Source of the DNA: Rhodocyclaceae bacterium
GTDB lineage: Bacteria > Pseudomonadota > Gammaproteobacteria > Burkholderiales > Rhodocyclaceae
Assembly (NCBI GenBank): GCA_017444505.1
Contig: JAFSWK010000075.1
Coordinates: forward strand, 1-5,090
Length of the DNA stretch: 5,090 bases
Direction: 5' to 3'
Made by a program: the position numbers and the translations under genes
Notes under the pieces: model-generated
The model's database searches: none
Seen by the model: the letters and a program-made list of their open reading frames with translations, nothing else
What the model was told of the DNA's origin: nothing
Part shown: in pieces, positions 4,882 to 5,090 of the stretch
Layout: every line of letters begins with the position of its first letter
How positions within the stretch are numbered: the stretch's first letter is position 1

Positions 4882-5090
4882 ATGGAATCATTTATTTATG
4901 ACGAAAAACTCAACTTGCGAACATACGAACAAATTCAATTCGCACAATTTATTGGTTTGCGTTTGGGCTATGATCGCAGTTTGAAACAGATTTTATTTCA
5001 TCTGCCCTTCAAAGAAATGTTGATTGGCAATACTTTGGTGCCAGCCATTCACGGCGGTTTAACAGGTGGGTTTATGGAAAGTTGTGCGGC
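4882..5090 (+). CDS. Second hotdog-fold thioesterase, 3' end outside window
   Basis: Begins one base after the previous stop (TAA-A-ATG), with AGAGAAG (4871-4877) as ribosome site inside the end of the first gene, so translation is probably coupled. The first 69 codons are present: MESFIYDEKLNLRTYEQIQFAQFIGLRLGY, then AIHGGLTGGFMESCA. HGG at 57-59 and Glu66, nine residues after the histidine, occupy the places of His58 and Asp67 in the first protein. It is thus a diverged paralogue with Glu for Asp. Overall identity between the two is low. Same AT-rich codon use. Only the N-terminal part of the hotdog fold can be judged. A paired or heteromeric enzyme is possible but not shown. Confidence 0.75.
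   Translation, partial: MESFIYDEKLNLRTYEQIQFAQFIGLRLGYDRSLKQILFHLPFKEMLIGNTLVPAIHGGLTGGFMESCA

Overview
The window has two parts of clearly different character, meeting at a cluster of three tRNA genes.

Positions 1-3717, minus strand, GC-rich: the end of a core gene block in the order rpsB, tsf, pyrH, frr, uppS (uppS runs off the left edge). These make ribosomal protein S2, elongation factor Ts, UMP kinase, ribosome recycling factor and undecaprenyl diphosphate synthase. The block links translation, pyrimidine nucleotide supply and the lipid carrier of the cell wall. The frr-to-uppS adjacency and the protein sequences point to a GC-rich betaproteobacterium (from family knowledge; no search was run). 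A good sigma70-type promoter with a GC-rich discriminator lies about 160 bases ahead of rpsB. A GC hairpin sits between rpsB and tsf, and a textbook intrinsic terminator sits between tsf and pyrH. The five genes are therefore probably not expressed at one level.

Positions 3718-4270: the divergent control region, then plus-strand tRNA-Pro(UGG), tRNA-Arg(UCU) and tRNA-His(GUG), all with encoded CCA ends. A strong promoter sits directly before tRNA-Pro.

Positions 4271-5090, AT-rich: a short intergenic region containing an exact copy of AGGCTGCCTGAA, which I recall as the DNA uptake sequence dialect of Simonsiella-type Neisseriaceae. Two nearly abutting plus-strand genes for hotdog-fold (PaaI-like) thioesterases follow, the second cut by the window end. 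Base and codon use differ sharply from the left part: one 60-base line, 4441-4500, holds 22 G/C, against 38 G/C in 1741-1800. The right part may be DNA gained from a Neisseriaceae donor at the tRNA cluster, or two genomes may have been wrongly joined through conserved tRNA sequence during assembly. The window alone cannot separate these.

I see no CRISPR array, transposase, integrase or new multi-gene system. The most notable signal is the compositional break with its uptake sequence.
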